This document shows positions 52,689-60,746 of a stretch of DNA of 64,000 nucleotides, piece by piece; position 1 is the first letter of the stretch, and each line of letters starts with the position of its first letter. Origin of the DNA: Reyranella sp. (GTDB lineage Bacteria > Pseudomonadota > Alphaproteobacteria > Reyranellales > Reyranellaceae); NCBI RefSeq assembly GCF_030651995.1, contig NZ_JAUSBN010000054.1, positions 99,919-163,918 on the forward strand, written 5' to 3'. The translations under genes were made by a program, and so were the position numbers. The notes under the pieces are model-generated. The model did not search any database. It saw only the letters and a program-made list of their open reading frames with translations, and was not told the origin of the DNA.

Positions 52689-54031
52689 GTGCGCGGTTGC
52701 TCTACGACCTGACGGGCCTGATCCATTGGTATGCCTACTTCCGGCATCCCGGCGGCGTGCAGAGGGTTATCGAAAAAGTCGCGTCCTCGGATGTCGTCCG
52801 CCAATCGTCCGCGGTCGAGTTCGTGGTGCGCATACTCGGCAGCGATCGATTCTACAGGATCGAACCCGAACTGATTGCCAACCTCGGTAGCGGGCGCTCC
52901 TCGGCAATATCGCGCCTGCGACGCATCCTGGCGCAGGGATTGAGATTGGCAACGCTCCCGGGAATGCTGTCCGAAGGGCGACATTTCCATCTGCCGTATC
53001 TGGCGGCCGGGCTGACCCGGATGGAAGGTCTCATCGAGGCCTGGACGGAAGGAGCCGCGGGACGGTCGTCACCTGCGCTCGATGTCGTTGCGCCGCCCGG
53101 CGCGCAGGACACGTTGTTCAATCCCGGCGACCTCTGGTGGCAGAAGAAGTACGTCGCGACGGTCGCCGGCCTGAAGGCGCGAACGGGCGTGCGGATCGTC
53201 CAGATGATCCACGATCTTTATCTCATCGAGCGGCCGGAATGGACTCCCGCCGATTCCGTGCGGATTTTTGCCGAGCAGCTCAATGGGATCGCCCCGAGCG
53301 TGGATTGCTGGCTGACCAGCTCGCAATTCGTCAAGCAACAGGTGCAACGCTATCTCGCCGATCGGTCGATCCCGGAAAAGCCGATCGCCGTCTTGCCGAT
53401 GGGCTGGGACAGCTTCCAGCGTTTGCGCGACGCCGGCCATGATCGTCTCTCCGACCGCCTGGTCCTTGGGCGTCACGGGCTGACCGACAAGCCGTTCATG
53501 CTGTCGGTCGGCACGATCGAGCCCCGCAAGAATGTCCCGGCGCTGCTCGATGCGGCCGATGGGCTTCGCGCCCGATTTGGCGACGCCATGCCGCGTCTGG
53601 TGATCGTCGGCGGCTACGGCTGGAAAGCGGCCGAGGTGCGGGCCCGGCTGGCATCGGGATCCCGCAACGGCACCCTGCTCTGGCTCGAGAATCTCTCCGA
53701 CGGCGATCTTGGGGTCCTTTACAGGAACGCACTTTTTACGGTCATGCCGAGTCACGGTGAAGGCTGGGGGCTGGCGGTGCAGGAGAGCCTCGCCCTCGGG
53801 GTCCCCTGCATCGCCTCGAATGCCGGAGCGACGCGCGAGGCCGGCCTCGATCTCGCAACCTATTTCGATCCCTCGAGTTCCGACGGGTTGACGCGGGCGA
53901 TGGTCGCCTGGATCTCCGACGCAGAGGCCCTGGCGGCCGCCAGGGACAGGATAGAGCGCGCGCTCGCGACGCGGACGTTTCCGACCTGGAACGACGCGGG
54001 AAGCGTGCTGCTCAGGTCAGCTTCACCATGA
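52685..54031 (+). CDS. Glycosyltransferase, GT-B fold; tandem paralog of the preceding gene
   Basis: 448 residues, GTG start overlapping the previous stop (GTGA). It aligns end to end with the preceding protein: LLYDLTGLIHWYAYFRHPGGVQRV, FNPGDLWWQKKYVATVAGLKARTGVRIVQMIHDLYLIERPEW, VGTIEPRKNVPALL, SHGEGWGLAVQESLALGVPCIAS and the end FPTWNDAG. The EX7E donor motif is intact. The pair presumably arose by local duplication and adds successive sugars to the same glycan. Its 3' end overlaps the GST gene on the other strand by 20 nt. Confidence 0.88.
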   Translation: MSARLLYDLTGLIHWYAYFRHPGGVQRVIEKVASSDVVRQSSAVEFVVRILGSDRFYRIEPELIANLGSGRSSAISRLRRILAQGLRLATLPGMLSEGRHFHLPYLAAGLTRMEGLIEAWTEGAAGRSSPALDVVAPPGAQDTLFNPGDLWWQKKYVATVAGLKARTGVRIVQMIHDLYLIERPEWTPADSVRIFAEQLNGIAPSVDCWLTSSQFVKQQVQRYLADRSIPEKPIAVLPMGWDSFQRLRDAGHDRLSDRLVLGRHGLTDKPFMLSVGTIEPRKNVPALLDAADGLRARFGDAMPRLVIVGGYGWKAAEVRARLASGSRNGTLLWLENLSDGDLGVLYRNALFTVMPSHGEGWGLAVQESLALGVPCIASNAGATREAGLDLATYFDPSSSDGLTRAMVAWISDAEALAAARDRIERALATRTFPTWNDAGSVLLRSASP

Positions 54032-54629
54032 CGTGCTTGGCATAGGCCGGGCGCGTCATGAGCCGCTCGTACCACCTCCGGACGTTCTTCATATCCGGGC
54101 GTTCGATTTCCAGCGCATACCAGCGATGGACGAAGCAGCCGACCGGAATGTCGCCCATCGTGAACTGGTCGCCCGCGACGTAGCGCTTGCCCGCGAGCCA
54201 GCCGTCGAGCCGGCCGAACAGCTTGCCGGCCTCCGCGGCGGCCTTGCCGATCGCCGCCATGTCGCGCTTCTCCGGCGGCGTGCGGATCAGGCCCCAGAAG
54301 GCGATGCGCATCGGCTCGGCGATGGTGCTGAGCTGCCAGTCCATCCAGCGGTCGGCCTCGCTGCGCAGGCCGGGATCGGTGGGCCACAGCGTGCCCGCGG
54401 CATGCCTGGCCGCGAGATAGCGCACCGCCGAATTACTCTCCCAGACGATGCGGCCGCCCTCGTCGATGGTCGGCACGACCCCGTTGGGATTCATGTCGAG
54501 GTACCATTTCTGGTCGTTGCCGCCGAACGCCCCGCCGACATCCTCGCGCTCGTACTTGAGCCCGCACTCGTCGGCGCACCACAGCACCTTCATCACATTG
54601 ATCGAATTGGCGCGGCCCCAGATTTTCAT
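54012..54629 (-). CDS. Glutathione S-transferase
   Basis: 205 residues. N-terminal thioredoxin-like glutathione domain (MKIWGRANSINVMKVLWCADECGL, NPNGVVPTIDEGG, ESNSAVRYLA) and C-terminal helical domain (WMDWQLSTIAEP, AGDQFTMGDIPVGC). The ESNS motif binds the gamma-glutamyl group. It is a general detoxification or disulfide-type GST; class is uncertain. It is on the same strand as polA, 99 nt downstream, with a palindromic repeat between. Confidence 0.9.
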   Translation of the reverse strand: MKIWGRANSINVMKVLWCADECGLKYEREDVGGAFGGNDQKWYLDMNPNGVVPTIDEGGRIVWESNSAVRYLAARHAAGTLWPTDPGLRSEADRWMDWQLSTIAEPMRIAFWGLIRTPPEKRDMAAIGKAAAEAGKLFGRLDGWLAGKRYVAGDQFTMGDIPVGCFVHRWYALEIERPDMKNVRRWYERLMTRPAYAKHVMVKLT

Positions 54630-54670
54630 AGTGAATTCCTCACTTCATACATCGCTTATCAAATACGACA

Positions 54671-54717
54671 CCTCACCCTGAGGAGCGGCCCAGAGGGCCG
54701 CGTCTCGAAGGGTGAGG
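54671..54717. repeat. REP-like palindrome between polA and the GST gene
   Basis: CCTCACCCT at 54671-54679 pairs with AGGGTGAGG at 54709-54717; between them GGCC near 54687 and GGCC near 54695 close an inner stem. Sequences of the type CCTCACCCTGAGGAGC ... GCGTCTCGAAGGGTGAGG are widespread intergenic palindromes in rhizobia-like alphaproteobacteria. Located in the gap after the polA stop, it may also serve as a transcription end. It differs from the inverted repeat at 3161-3260. Confidence 0.6.
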
Positions 54718-54727
54718 CTTTCTCTGC

Positions 54728-57646
54728 TCAGTGCGCCGCCGCCCAGTTGTCGCCGACGCCGGTGTCGACCACCAGCGGCACGGTGAGGGAAGCGGCGCTT
54801 TCCATGACCTTGCGGGTCACGTCCTTCGTCTTGTCGAGTTCCTTCTCGGGCACCTCGAACAACAGCTCGTCGTGGACCTGAAGCAGCATCTTCGCGTTGA
54901 GCTTCGCGGCGCTCAGCGCACCCGGGAGGCGGATCATCGCGCGCTTGATGATGTCGGCGCCGCCGCCCTGAAGCGGCGCGTTGATCGCCGCGCGTTCGGC
55001 GAAGGCGCGCATGCCCTGGCTCTTGTCGTGGATGAAGCGCAGGTGGATCTTGCGGCCGAACGGCGTCAGCACATAGCCGTGCTTGCGCGCGAAGTCCTTG
55101 GTCCGTTCCATGTAGTCGCGGATACCGGGATAGCGCTGGAAGTATTTGGCGATGTATTCCTTGGCTTCCTGCTGGCCGATGCCCAGCTGGTTGGCGAGGC
55201 CGAAGGCCGAGATGCCGTAGATGATGCCGAAGTTGATCGCCTTGGCGCGCCGCCGCACCAGCGGGTCCATGCCCTTCACCGGCACGCCGAACATGTCGGA
55301 GGCGGTGATGGCGTGGATGTCGTCGCCGCGCGCGAAGGCCTCCTTCAGGGAGGGAATGTCGGCGACATGCGCCAGCAGGCGCAGCTCGATCTGCGAATAG
55401 TCGGCGCTCAGGAGCTTGTAGCCCGTCTCGGCGATGAAGGCCTGGCGGATCTTGCGGCCTTCCTCGCTGCGCACCGGAATGTTCTGCAGGTTGGGGTCGG
55501 TCGAGGCGAGCCGTCCCGTGGCGGCGCCGGTCATGTGATACGAGGTGTGGACGCGGCCGGTCTTGGCATCGACCTGGCGCACCAGCGCGTCGGTGTAGGT
55601 CCCTTTGAGCTTGGCGAGCTGGCGGTGCTCCAGGATCTTCACCGGCAACGGATGGCCCTGCGCGGCGAGGTCTTCCAGCACCGACGCGTCGGTCGCCCAC
55701 GAGCCGTTCTTGTTGCGCTTGCCGCCGGGCAGCTTCTGTTCGTCGAACAGGATTTCGCCCAGCTGCTTGGGTGAGCCGACATTGAACTCGCGGCCGGCGA
55801 TCTTGTGGATCTCGCCCTCGAGTTCGGCCAGCCGCTTCTCGAAGTCGGCGCTCAGTCCCTTGAGCTTCAGCGCATCGACCTTGATGCCCGCGCTCTCCAT
55901 CGACAGCAGGACCGGGATCAGCGGCCGCTCGATCGTCTCGTACATCGAGGTGACGCGCTCAGGCACGAGCCGCGGCTTGAGGCGTGCCCAGAGCTGCATG
56001 GTGACGTCGGCATCCTCGGCGGCATAGTCGCGCGCCTTGTCGAGCGGCACCTTGTCGAAGGTCACCTGCTTGGAACCACTGCCCGCCACGTCGGAGAACT
56101 TGATGGTCTTCTGGCCAAGATGGAGCTCGGCCAGCTCGTCCATGCCGTGGTTGTTCCTGCCGGCGTCGAGGACGAACGAGATCAGCATCGTGTCGTCGAC
56201 CGGGCCGATCTCGACGCCATGCCGGCGGAACACCGCCATGTCGTACTTGATGTTCTGGCCGACCTTCAGCACCGATGGGTCTTCCAGGAGCGGCTTCAGC
56301 TTTTCGATCGCGGTCTTGATGGGGATCTGTCCCTCCAGCAGCTTGCCGGCATCCTTGTCGCCGCCGTCACCCAGGAGATCGAGGGCGCCCTGCGCGGCCG
56401 CGCCGGGGACGCGATGCATCAGCGGCAGGTAGGCGGCGCGCCGGCGCGTCGAGTTGACGTCGCCCCAAGGGCCTTCAAGCAGGGCCAGCGAAACGCCGAC
56501 CAGGCCGGCATTGTTGGAATCGAGCCCGTCGGTCTCGCAGTCGAAGGCCACGGTGCCGGCCCGAGTCGCCTCGGCGATCCATTCGTCGAGCAGCTTCTCG
56601 TCCTGGATCATCTCGTAGTCGGCGGCCGTGAAGTCCCGGTTGGGCTTCTTCGTCGAGGAGGCGCCCGGGGCCGGCGTGGGGTCGGCCTTCTTCACCGGCG
56701 CGGGCTCGCCTGACGGCGCGACCGGCGCCGTCGCCTCGCCCAGTTCGCTGGTGAATCGCTGCAGCAGGGTCCTGAAGCCCTGCTGCTCCAGCCAGGGGAG
56801 GAGCACGTTGGGATCGGGTTTGCGCTTGTCGAAGGCCTCGGGCTCGGCCAGGGTCGGCACGTCGTCGCGCAAGGTCACGAGCTGTTTGGAGATGCGGATC
56901 AGCTCGGCATTGTTCTCCAGCGATTCGCGCCGCTTGGGCTGCTTGATCTCCTTGGTGCGCTCCAGTAGCGCCTCGAGCGAGCCGTACTCGTTGATCAGCT
57001 GGGCGGCGGTCTTGATGCCGATGCCCGGCGCGCCCGGCACGTTGTCGGTCGAATCGCCGGCCAGCGCCTGCACGTCGACGACCTTGTCCGGCGTCACGCC
57101 GAACTTCTCGAACACTGCCTCGGCCCCGAGCTTGATCTTCTTGATCGGGTCCATCAGCTCGACGCCCGGCCGTACCAGCTGCATCAGGTCCTTGTCGGAG
57201 GAGACGATGGTGCAGGTGCCGCCGGCCTCGACGGCCATGCGGGCGTAGGTGGCGATCAGGTCGTCGGCCTCGTAGCCCTCGAGTTCGCACACCGTGACGT
57301 TGAAGGCGCGGGCGGCCTCGCGGATCAGCGGGAATTGCGGGATCAGGTCCTCCGGCGGATCGGGCCGGTTGGCCTTGTACTTGTCGTAGATCTGGTTGCG
57401 GAAGGTGACGCTGCCGGCGTCGAGGATCATCGCGATATGGTCGATCTCGGGATTGTCCAGCAGGTCCGCGACCAGCATGCGGCAGAAGCCGAACACCGCG
57501 TTGATCGGCGTCCCGTCGGGCCGGTTCATCGGCGGCAGGGCGTGGTAGGCACGGAACAGATAGCCCGAGCCGTCGATCAGGTAGAGGTGGCGGAGCGGCT
57601 TGTCGCCATCCGCCGGTGTCATCTCGGGAGCCTTGGATTTCGCCAT
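54728..57646 (-). CDS. polA: DNA polymerase I
   Basis: 972 residues. Fills gaps and removes RNA primers. N-terminal 5'-3' exonuclease (YLIDGSGYLFRAYHALPP, VSSDKDLMQLV), central 3'-5' proofreading domain with its acidic residues intact (VAFDCETDGLDSN), and C-terminal polymerase with motif A LLSADYSQIELRLLAH, motif B RRRAKAINFGIIYG and motif C LLQVHDELLFEVP. ATG 57646 follows a weak ribosome site; a TTG six bases upstream is in frame. Confidence 0.97.
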   Translation of the reverse strand: MAKSKAPEMTPADGDKPLRHLYLIDGSGYLFRAYHALPPMNRPDGTPINAVFGFCRMLVADLLDNPEIDHIAMILDAGSVTFRNQIYDKYKANRPDPPEDLIPQFPLIREAARAFNVTVCELEGYEADDLIATYARMAVEAGGTCTIVSSDKDLMQLVRPGVELMDPIKKIKLGAEAVFEKFGVTPDKVVDVQALAGDSTDNVPGAPGIGIKTAAQLINEYGSLEALLERTKEIKQPKRRESLENNAELIRISKQLVTLRDDVPTLAEPEAFDKRKPDPNVLLPWLEQQGFRTLLQRFTSELGEATAPVAPSGEPAPVKKADPTPAPGASSTKKPNRDFTAADYEMIQDEKLLDEWIAEATRAGTVAFDCETDGLDSNNAGLVGVSLALLEGPWGDVNSTRRRAAYLPLMHRVPGAAAQGALDLLGDGGDKDAGKLLEGQIPIKTAIEKLKPLLEDPSVLKVGQNIKYDMAVFRRHGVEIGPVDDTMLISFVLDAGRNNHGMDELAELHLGQKTIKFSDVAGSGSKQVTFDKVPLDKARDYAAEDADVTMQLWARLKPRLVPERVTSMYETIERPLIPVLLSMESAGIKVDALKLKGLSADFEKRLAELEGEIHKIAGREFNVGSPKQLGEILFDEQKLPGGKRNKNGSWATDASVLEDLAAQGHPLPVKILEHRQLAKLKGTYTDALVRQVDAKTGRVHTSYHMTGAATGRLASTDPNLQNIPVRSEEGRKIRQAFIAETGYKLLSADYSQIELRLLAHVADIPSLKEAFARGDDIHAITASDMFGVPVKGMDPLVRRRAKAINFGIIYGISAFGLANQLGIGQQEAKEYIAKYFQRYPGIRDYMERTKDFARKHGYVLTPFGRKIHLRFIHDKSQGMRAFAERAAINAPLQGGGADIIKRAMIRLPGALSAAKLNAKMLLQVHDELLFEVPEKELDKTKDVTRKVMESAASLTVPLVVDTGVGDNWAAAH

Positions 57647-57706
57647 GCCCAAGGCCTAGCACGCTGGACTGTGCGGCGGGAGATGGGGCCGTGATAGGAT
57701 CGGTGC

Positions 57707-58609
57707 ATGACGATCATCCTGTCCGAGAACTTCCGCGCGCTGTTCTACGCTCCCTTCTATGCCGCCCATGCAAGCGGTGCCTTCGCCCGGGCCGGTGTCG
57801 AGGTCGAGTTGCGGCCCTCGTCCGACCCGCTGGAGGCCGCCCGGGCGCTGCGCGCCGGGGAGGTCGACGTGATGTGGGGCGGGCCGCTGCGCGTCCTGAT
57901 CGCGCGCGACAAGAACCCGGCCTCGGACCTGGTCTGCTTCTGCGACGTGGTGGCGCGCGATCCGTTCTTCGTGGTCGGTGCGACTCCGCGCCCGGATTTC
58001 AAGTTCGCCGATCTCCTGTCGGTGAAGCTGGCGACGGTGTCGGAAGTGCCGACGCCCTGGGTTTGCCTGCAGGACGACCTGTTCCGCGCCGGCGTCGATC
58101 CCTCGAAGGTCGACCGGATCACCGACAAGAGCATGGGTGAGAACGAGACGGCGTTGCGTGAAGGCAGGGTCGATGCCGTGCAGGTGTTCCAGCCCTACGC
58201 CGAGAATCTCGTTTCCACCGGCGCCGGTTATATCTGGAGCGCCGCCGCGGATCGCGGCCTTACCGCCTACACGACCCTGGTGACGCGGCGCGGCGTGCTC
58301 GAAGGCCGCGCCGAAGAGCTGGCGCGCATGATCCGCGGCATGGATGCGACCCTGAAATGGTTCGCCGTCACCCCGTCGCTCGAGATCGTGGACGTCGTGC
58401 AGTCGTTCTTTCCCGACGTTCCGCGCGACCTGTTCGCCGCCTGCATCGACCGTTATCGCGCGCTCGAACTGTGGGGCCGCGATCCGGTCATCCGGCGCGC
58501 AGGCTATGACCGGCTGCACGCCGCCATGCGCTCGTCGGGAATCCTGTCGCGCGACATCGCCTTCGAGGATGTCGTCGACACCAGGCTGGCCACGCGCGCG
58601 ATCGGCTGA
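57707..58609 (+). CDS. NMT1/SsuA-like periplasmic-binding-fold protein without signal peptide
   Basis: 300 residues. The fold matches NMT1/THI5-like binding proteins (YAPFYAAHASGAFARAGVEVEL, GEVDVMWGGPLRVLIA, VSEVPTPWVCLQDDLFRAGV, RVDAVQVFQPYAENL). Unlike ABC-transporter binding proteins, it starts MTIILSENFRALFYAPF with no signal peptide or lipobox, and no permease or ATPase genes adjoin it. It may be a cytoplasmic enzyme or ligand sensor. A CFC at residues 77-79 recalls the CCCFC of yeast Thi5 but lies in a different place. The NIPSNAP gene follows 32 nt later. Confidence 0.7.
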   Translation: MTIILSENFRALFYAPFYAAHASGAFARAGVEVELRPSSDPLEAARALRAGEVDVMWGGPLRVLIARDKNPASDLVCFCDVVARDPFFVVGATPRPDFKFADLLSVKLATVSEVPTPWVCLQDDLFRAGVDPSKVDRITDKSMGENETALREGRVDAVQVFQPYAENLVSTGAGYIWSAAADRGLTAYTTLVTRRGVLEGRAEELARMIRGMDATLKWFAVTPSLEIVDVVQSFFPDVPRDLFAACIDRYRALELWGRDPVIRRAGYDRLHAAMRSSGILSRDIAFEDVVDTRLATRAIG

Positions 58610-58641
58610 AGCCAATCGGCAGTTCAAAAGGGGAGATCGAA

Positions 58642-58968
58642 ATGGCGCTGTACGAGCTCAGGACCTACACGCTCTACGTCGGCAAGATGGGCGAAGCCGT
58701 GAAGCTCTATCAGGAGTTCGGCTTCCCGGCGCTCGACAAGGGCGGTCACGCGAAGAACCTCGTCGGCTACTTCCAGGGCGACACCGGCACGATCAACCAA
58801 CTCGTGCATCTCTGGAAGTTCGAGGACGATGCCCACCGGCGCCGTCACTGGGCCGCCGTCTTCGCCGACCCCGCCTTCATGGACGGCTTCGCGGTCAAAT
58901 TTCGTCCCCTGGTGATGAGCCAGGAGGTGAAGCTGCTGAACGCGGCGCCCTGGGGTCCGCACCCCTGA
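58642..58968 (+). CDS. NIPSNAP family protein
   Basis: 108 residues, soluble. A ferredoxin-like alpha/beta domain with the NIPSNAP pattern ELRTYTLYVGKMGEAVKLYQEF, GYFQGDTGTINQLVHLWKFED, RRRHWAAVFADP and PWGP. Such proteins are often encoded near catabolic enzymes; molecular function is unknown. GGGGAG lies 7 nt before the ATG. It is on the same strand and close to the NMT1-like gene, so both probably form one transcript. Its downstream region leads into the Mn2+ riboswitch. Confidence 0.85.
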   Translation: MALYELRTYTLYVGKMGEAVKLYQEFGFPALDKGGHAKNLVGYFQGDTGTINQLVHLWKFEDDAHRRRHWAAVFADPAFMDGFAVKFRPLVMSQEVKLLNAAPWGPHP

Positions 58969-59065
58969 GCGACAGCCTTCAGGCTTGCCGTCTGCGAGGC
59001 ATTCGCAAGAACCGCGACGTTCCGGGACTTGCGATGAGCGGGGCGTCGGACTATCAGCATCCCGT

Positions 59066-59190
59066 CATCGGGGAGTAGCCGGCCTCACCCCAGAGGCGGA
59101 TGTGTCAACAGACTTGGGTCCTTCGGGAACCATGGCCCATCCGGCGACCGACGGTCCAGCGGACCGCGCTTGGCGAGACCTTTGGCTTTC
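59066..59190 (+). promoter_or_regulatory. yybP-ykoY (manganese) riboswitch aptamer
   Basis: The conserved pieces occur in the right order and spacing: GGGGAGTAGCC at 59070-59080, GTCAACA at 59104-59110, a GGTCC-TTCG-GGAACC hairpin at about 59116-59130, a GGTCC-AGC-GGACC hairpin near 59149-59165 and GCGAGACCTTTGGC at 59173-59186. It ends about 75 nt before a TMEM165/GDT1 gene, a family known to be controlled by this Mn2+-sensing riboswitch. P1 pairing is weak by eye. No T-run follows, and the gene start is TTG without a Shine-Dalgarno, so control may be translational. Confidence 0.75.
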
Positions 59191-59264
59191 CAGTGTCTTT
59201 ACCCGCGGGATCGGGCGGCACCGGGAGCCATAGGTTCGTGCTCGGTCCCGCTGTGTGATCCGTC

Positions 59265-59843
59265 TTGGAAGCCTTCCTTGTTTCAACAGGACTCGTTGCT
59301 GTCGCCGAGATCGGGGACAAGACGCAACTCCTGGCGATGATTCTCGCCACCCGCTATCGCCGACCCGTTCCCATCATCCTGGGCATCCTGGTCGCGACGC
59401 TGGCCAACCACGCGCTCGCCGCCTGGGCCGGCGCCGCCGTCGCCGCCTGGCTGGGGCCCGACGCGATGCGCTGGATCCTCGGTGTCCTGTTCCTCGCCAT
59501 GGCGGTGTGGTGCCTGATTCCCGACAAGGCCGACGAAGGGCCGAAGGTCGCAGGCGCCGCCGGTGCGTTCATCGCCACCGCCATCGCCTTCTTCCTGGTC
59601 GAGATCGGCGACAAGACCCAGATCGCGACCGTGGCGCTCTCGGCGCGCTTCAACGATCTGGTCGCCGTCACGGCCGGCACGACGTTCGGCATGATGATCG
59701 CCAACGTGCCCGCGGTGCTGTTCGGCGACGTGCTGTCGCGCAAGGTGCCGCTGAAGCTCGTGCGCTCGCTGGCGGCGGCTTCCTTCGTCGTGCTGGGCCT
59801 GCTCGCGCTGCTCAAGCTCGACATGGGCCTGATGGGCGGCTGA
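59265..59843 (+). CDS. TMEM165/GDT1 (UPF0016) family cation exporter, probably Mn2+
   Basis: 192 residues, TTG start. Six predicted membrane helices in two repeats, each carrying the family motif: VAEIGDKTQLLAM near residue 13 and VEIGDKTQIATVAL near residue 117 (ExGDKT). The protein thus has the complete inverted-repeat form. Relatives export Mn2+ or exchange Ca2+/Mn2+ for H+. The start fits the conserved N-terminus MEAFLVSTG. An upstream yybP-ykoY riboswitch supports a Mn2+ role and suggests expression rises when Mn2+ is high. Confidence 0.9.
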   Translation: MEAFLVSTGLVAVAEIGDKTQLLAMILATRYRRPVPIILGILVATLANHALAAWAGAAVAAWLGPDAMRWILGVLFLAMAVWCLIPDKADEGPKVAGAAGAFIATAIAFFLVEIGDKTQIATVALSARFNDLVAVTAGTTFGMMIANVPAVLFGDVLSRKVPLKLVRSLAAASFVVLGLLALLKLDMGLMGG

Positions 59844-59864
59844 CCCTCGGAGGCCGGGCCGGCG

Positions 59865-60746
59865 TTACGCCACTCCGTTGGACAGCCGGCCCAGTCCGTC
59901 GATCTCGATCGTGACGCGGTCGCCGCGCTTCAGGAACTTCGGCGGCGTGAAGCCGATGCCGACGCCGACCGGCGTGCCGGTGGCGATGACGTCGCCTGGC
60001 TGGAGCGTGATGCCGGCGGAGATCGTCTCGATCAGCGTGGGGATGTCGAAGATGAGGTCGCGCGTGTTGGCGTCCTGGCGCAACTCGTCGTTCACCCAGC
60101 ACTTGACGCCGAGGTTCTCCGGATCGACCTCGTCGGACGTCACCAGCCACGGGCCCATCGGGCAGAACGTGTCGAGCGACTTGCCGAGGAACCACTGCTT
60201 GTGCTTGCCCTGCAGGTCGCGCGCGGTCACGTCGTTGATGATCGTGTAGCCGCAGATGTGGCCGTAGGCATCGCCCTTTGAGATGCCGCGGCCGCCCTTG
60301 CCGATGACCAGGCCGAGCTCGGCCTCGTAGTCCACCGAGTCGCTGACGCCCTCGGGATAGCGGATGTCGGTGCCGTCGGCGATCACGCACTCGGGCGCCT
60401 TGGTGAAGACGATCGGCGCGGTCGGGATGGCGTCGGCCGCGGAGCTGGCGCTGCTGTCGAAGCCGCTGCGCGTGAACTCCTTCGCATGCTCGTGATAGTT
60501 CTTGCCGACGCACATGACGTTGCGTGCCGGGCGCGGGATCGGCGCCTCGATCTTGACGGCCGACAGCGGAAGGCCCGCGCCGGTCGGTTTGATACTCGAC
60601 CTGATCGCGTCGAGCTCGCCCACGATGGCGCCGAGGGTCGGAACGACACGCCCCAGCATCTCCTCGAGCGGCCAGAAGGTCTTGCCATCCGGGCTCACGA
60701 GCGCGGCCTTCGAGACGCCGCCGTGCGTGATCGTGGCGAGCTTCAT
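59865..60746 (-). CDS. Fumarylacetoacetate hydrolase (FAH) family protein
   Basis: 293 residues. FAH fold: RNVMCVGKNYHEHAKEF, IVFTKAPECVIADGTDIRYP, VDYEAELGLVIGKGG (metal-binding Glu residues), GYTIINDVTARDLQ, and GDVIATGTPVGVGIGF. Family members cleave or decarboxylate acylpyruvates and beta-keto acids with Mg2+ or Mn2+. The substrate is unknown. Its start overlaps the stop of the COG0523 GTPase gene by 4 nt, so the two are co-translated. Confidence 0.9.
   Translation of the reverse strand: MKLATITHGGVSKAALVSPDGKTFWPLEEMLGRVVPTLGAIVGELDAIRSSIKPTGAGLPLSAVKIEAPIPRPARNVMCVGKNYHEHAKEFTRSGFDSSASSAADAIPTAPIVFTKAPECVIADGTDIRYPEGVSDSVDYEAELGLVIGKGGRGISKGDAYGHICGYTIINDVTARDLQGKHKQWFLGKSLDTFCPMGPWLVTSDEVDPENLGVKCWVNDELRQDANTRDLIFDIPTLIETISAGITLQPGDVIATGTPVGVGIGFTPPKFLKRGDRVTIEIDGLGRLSNGVA

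Noticed and set aside
57933..57946. CFC tripeptide as evidence of a Thi5-type HMP synthase
   Set aside because: The motif lies near residue 78 of 300, not at the Thi5 CCCFC position, and the other Thi5 residues cannot be confirmed.
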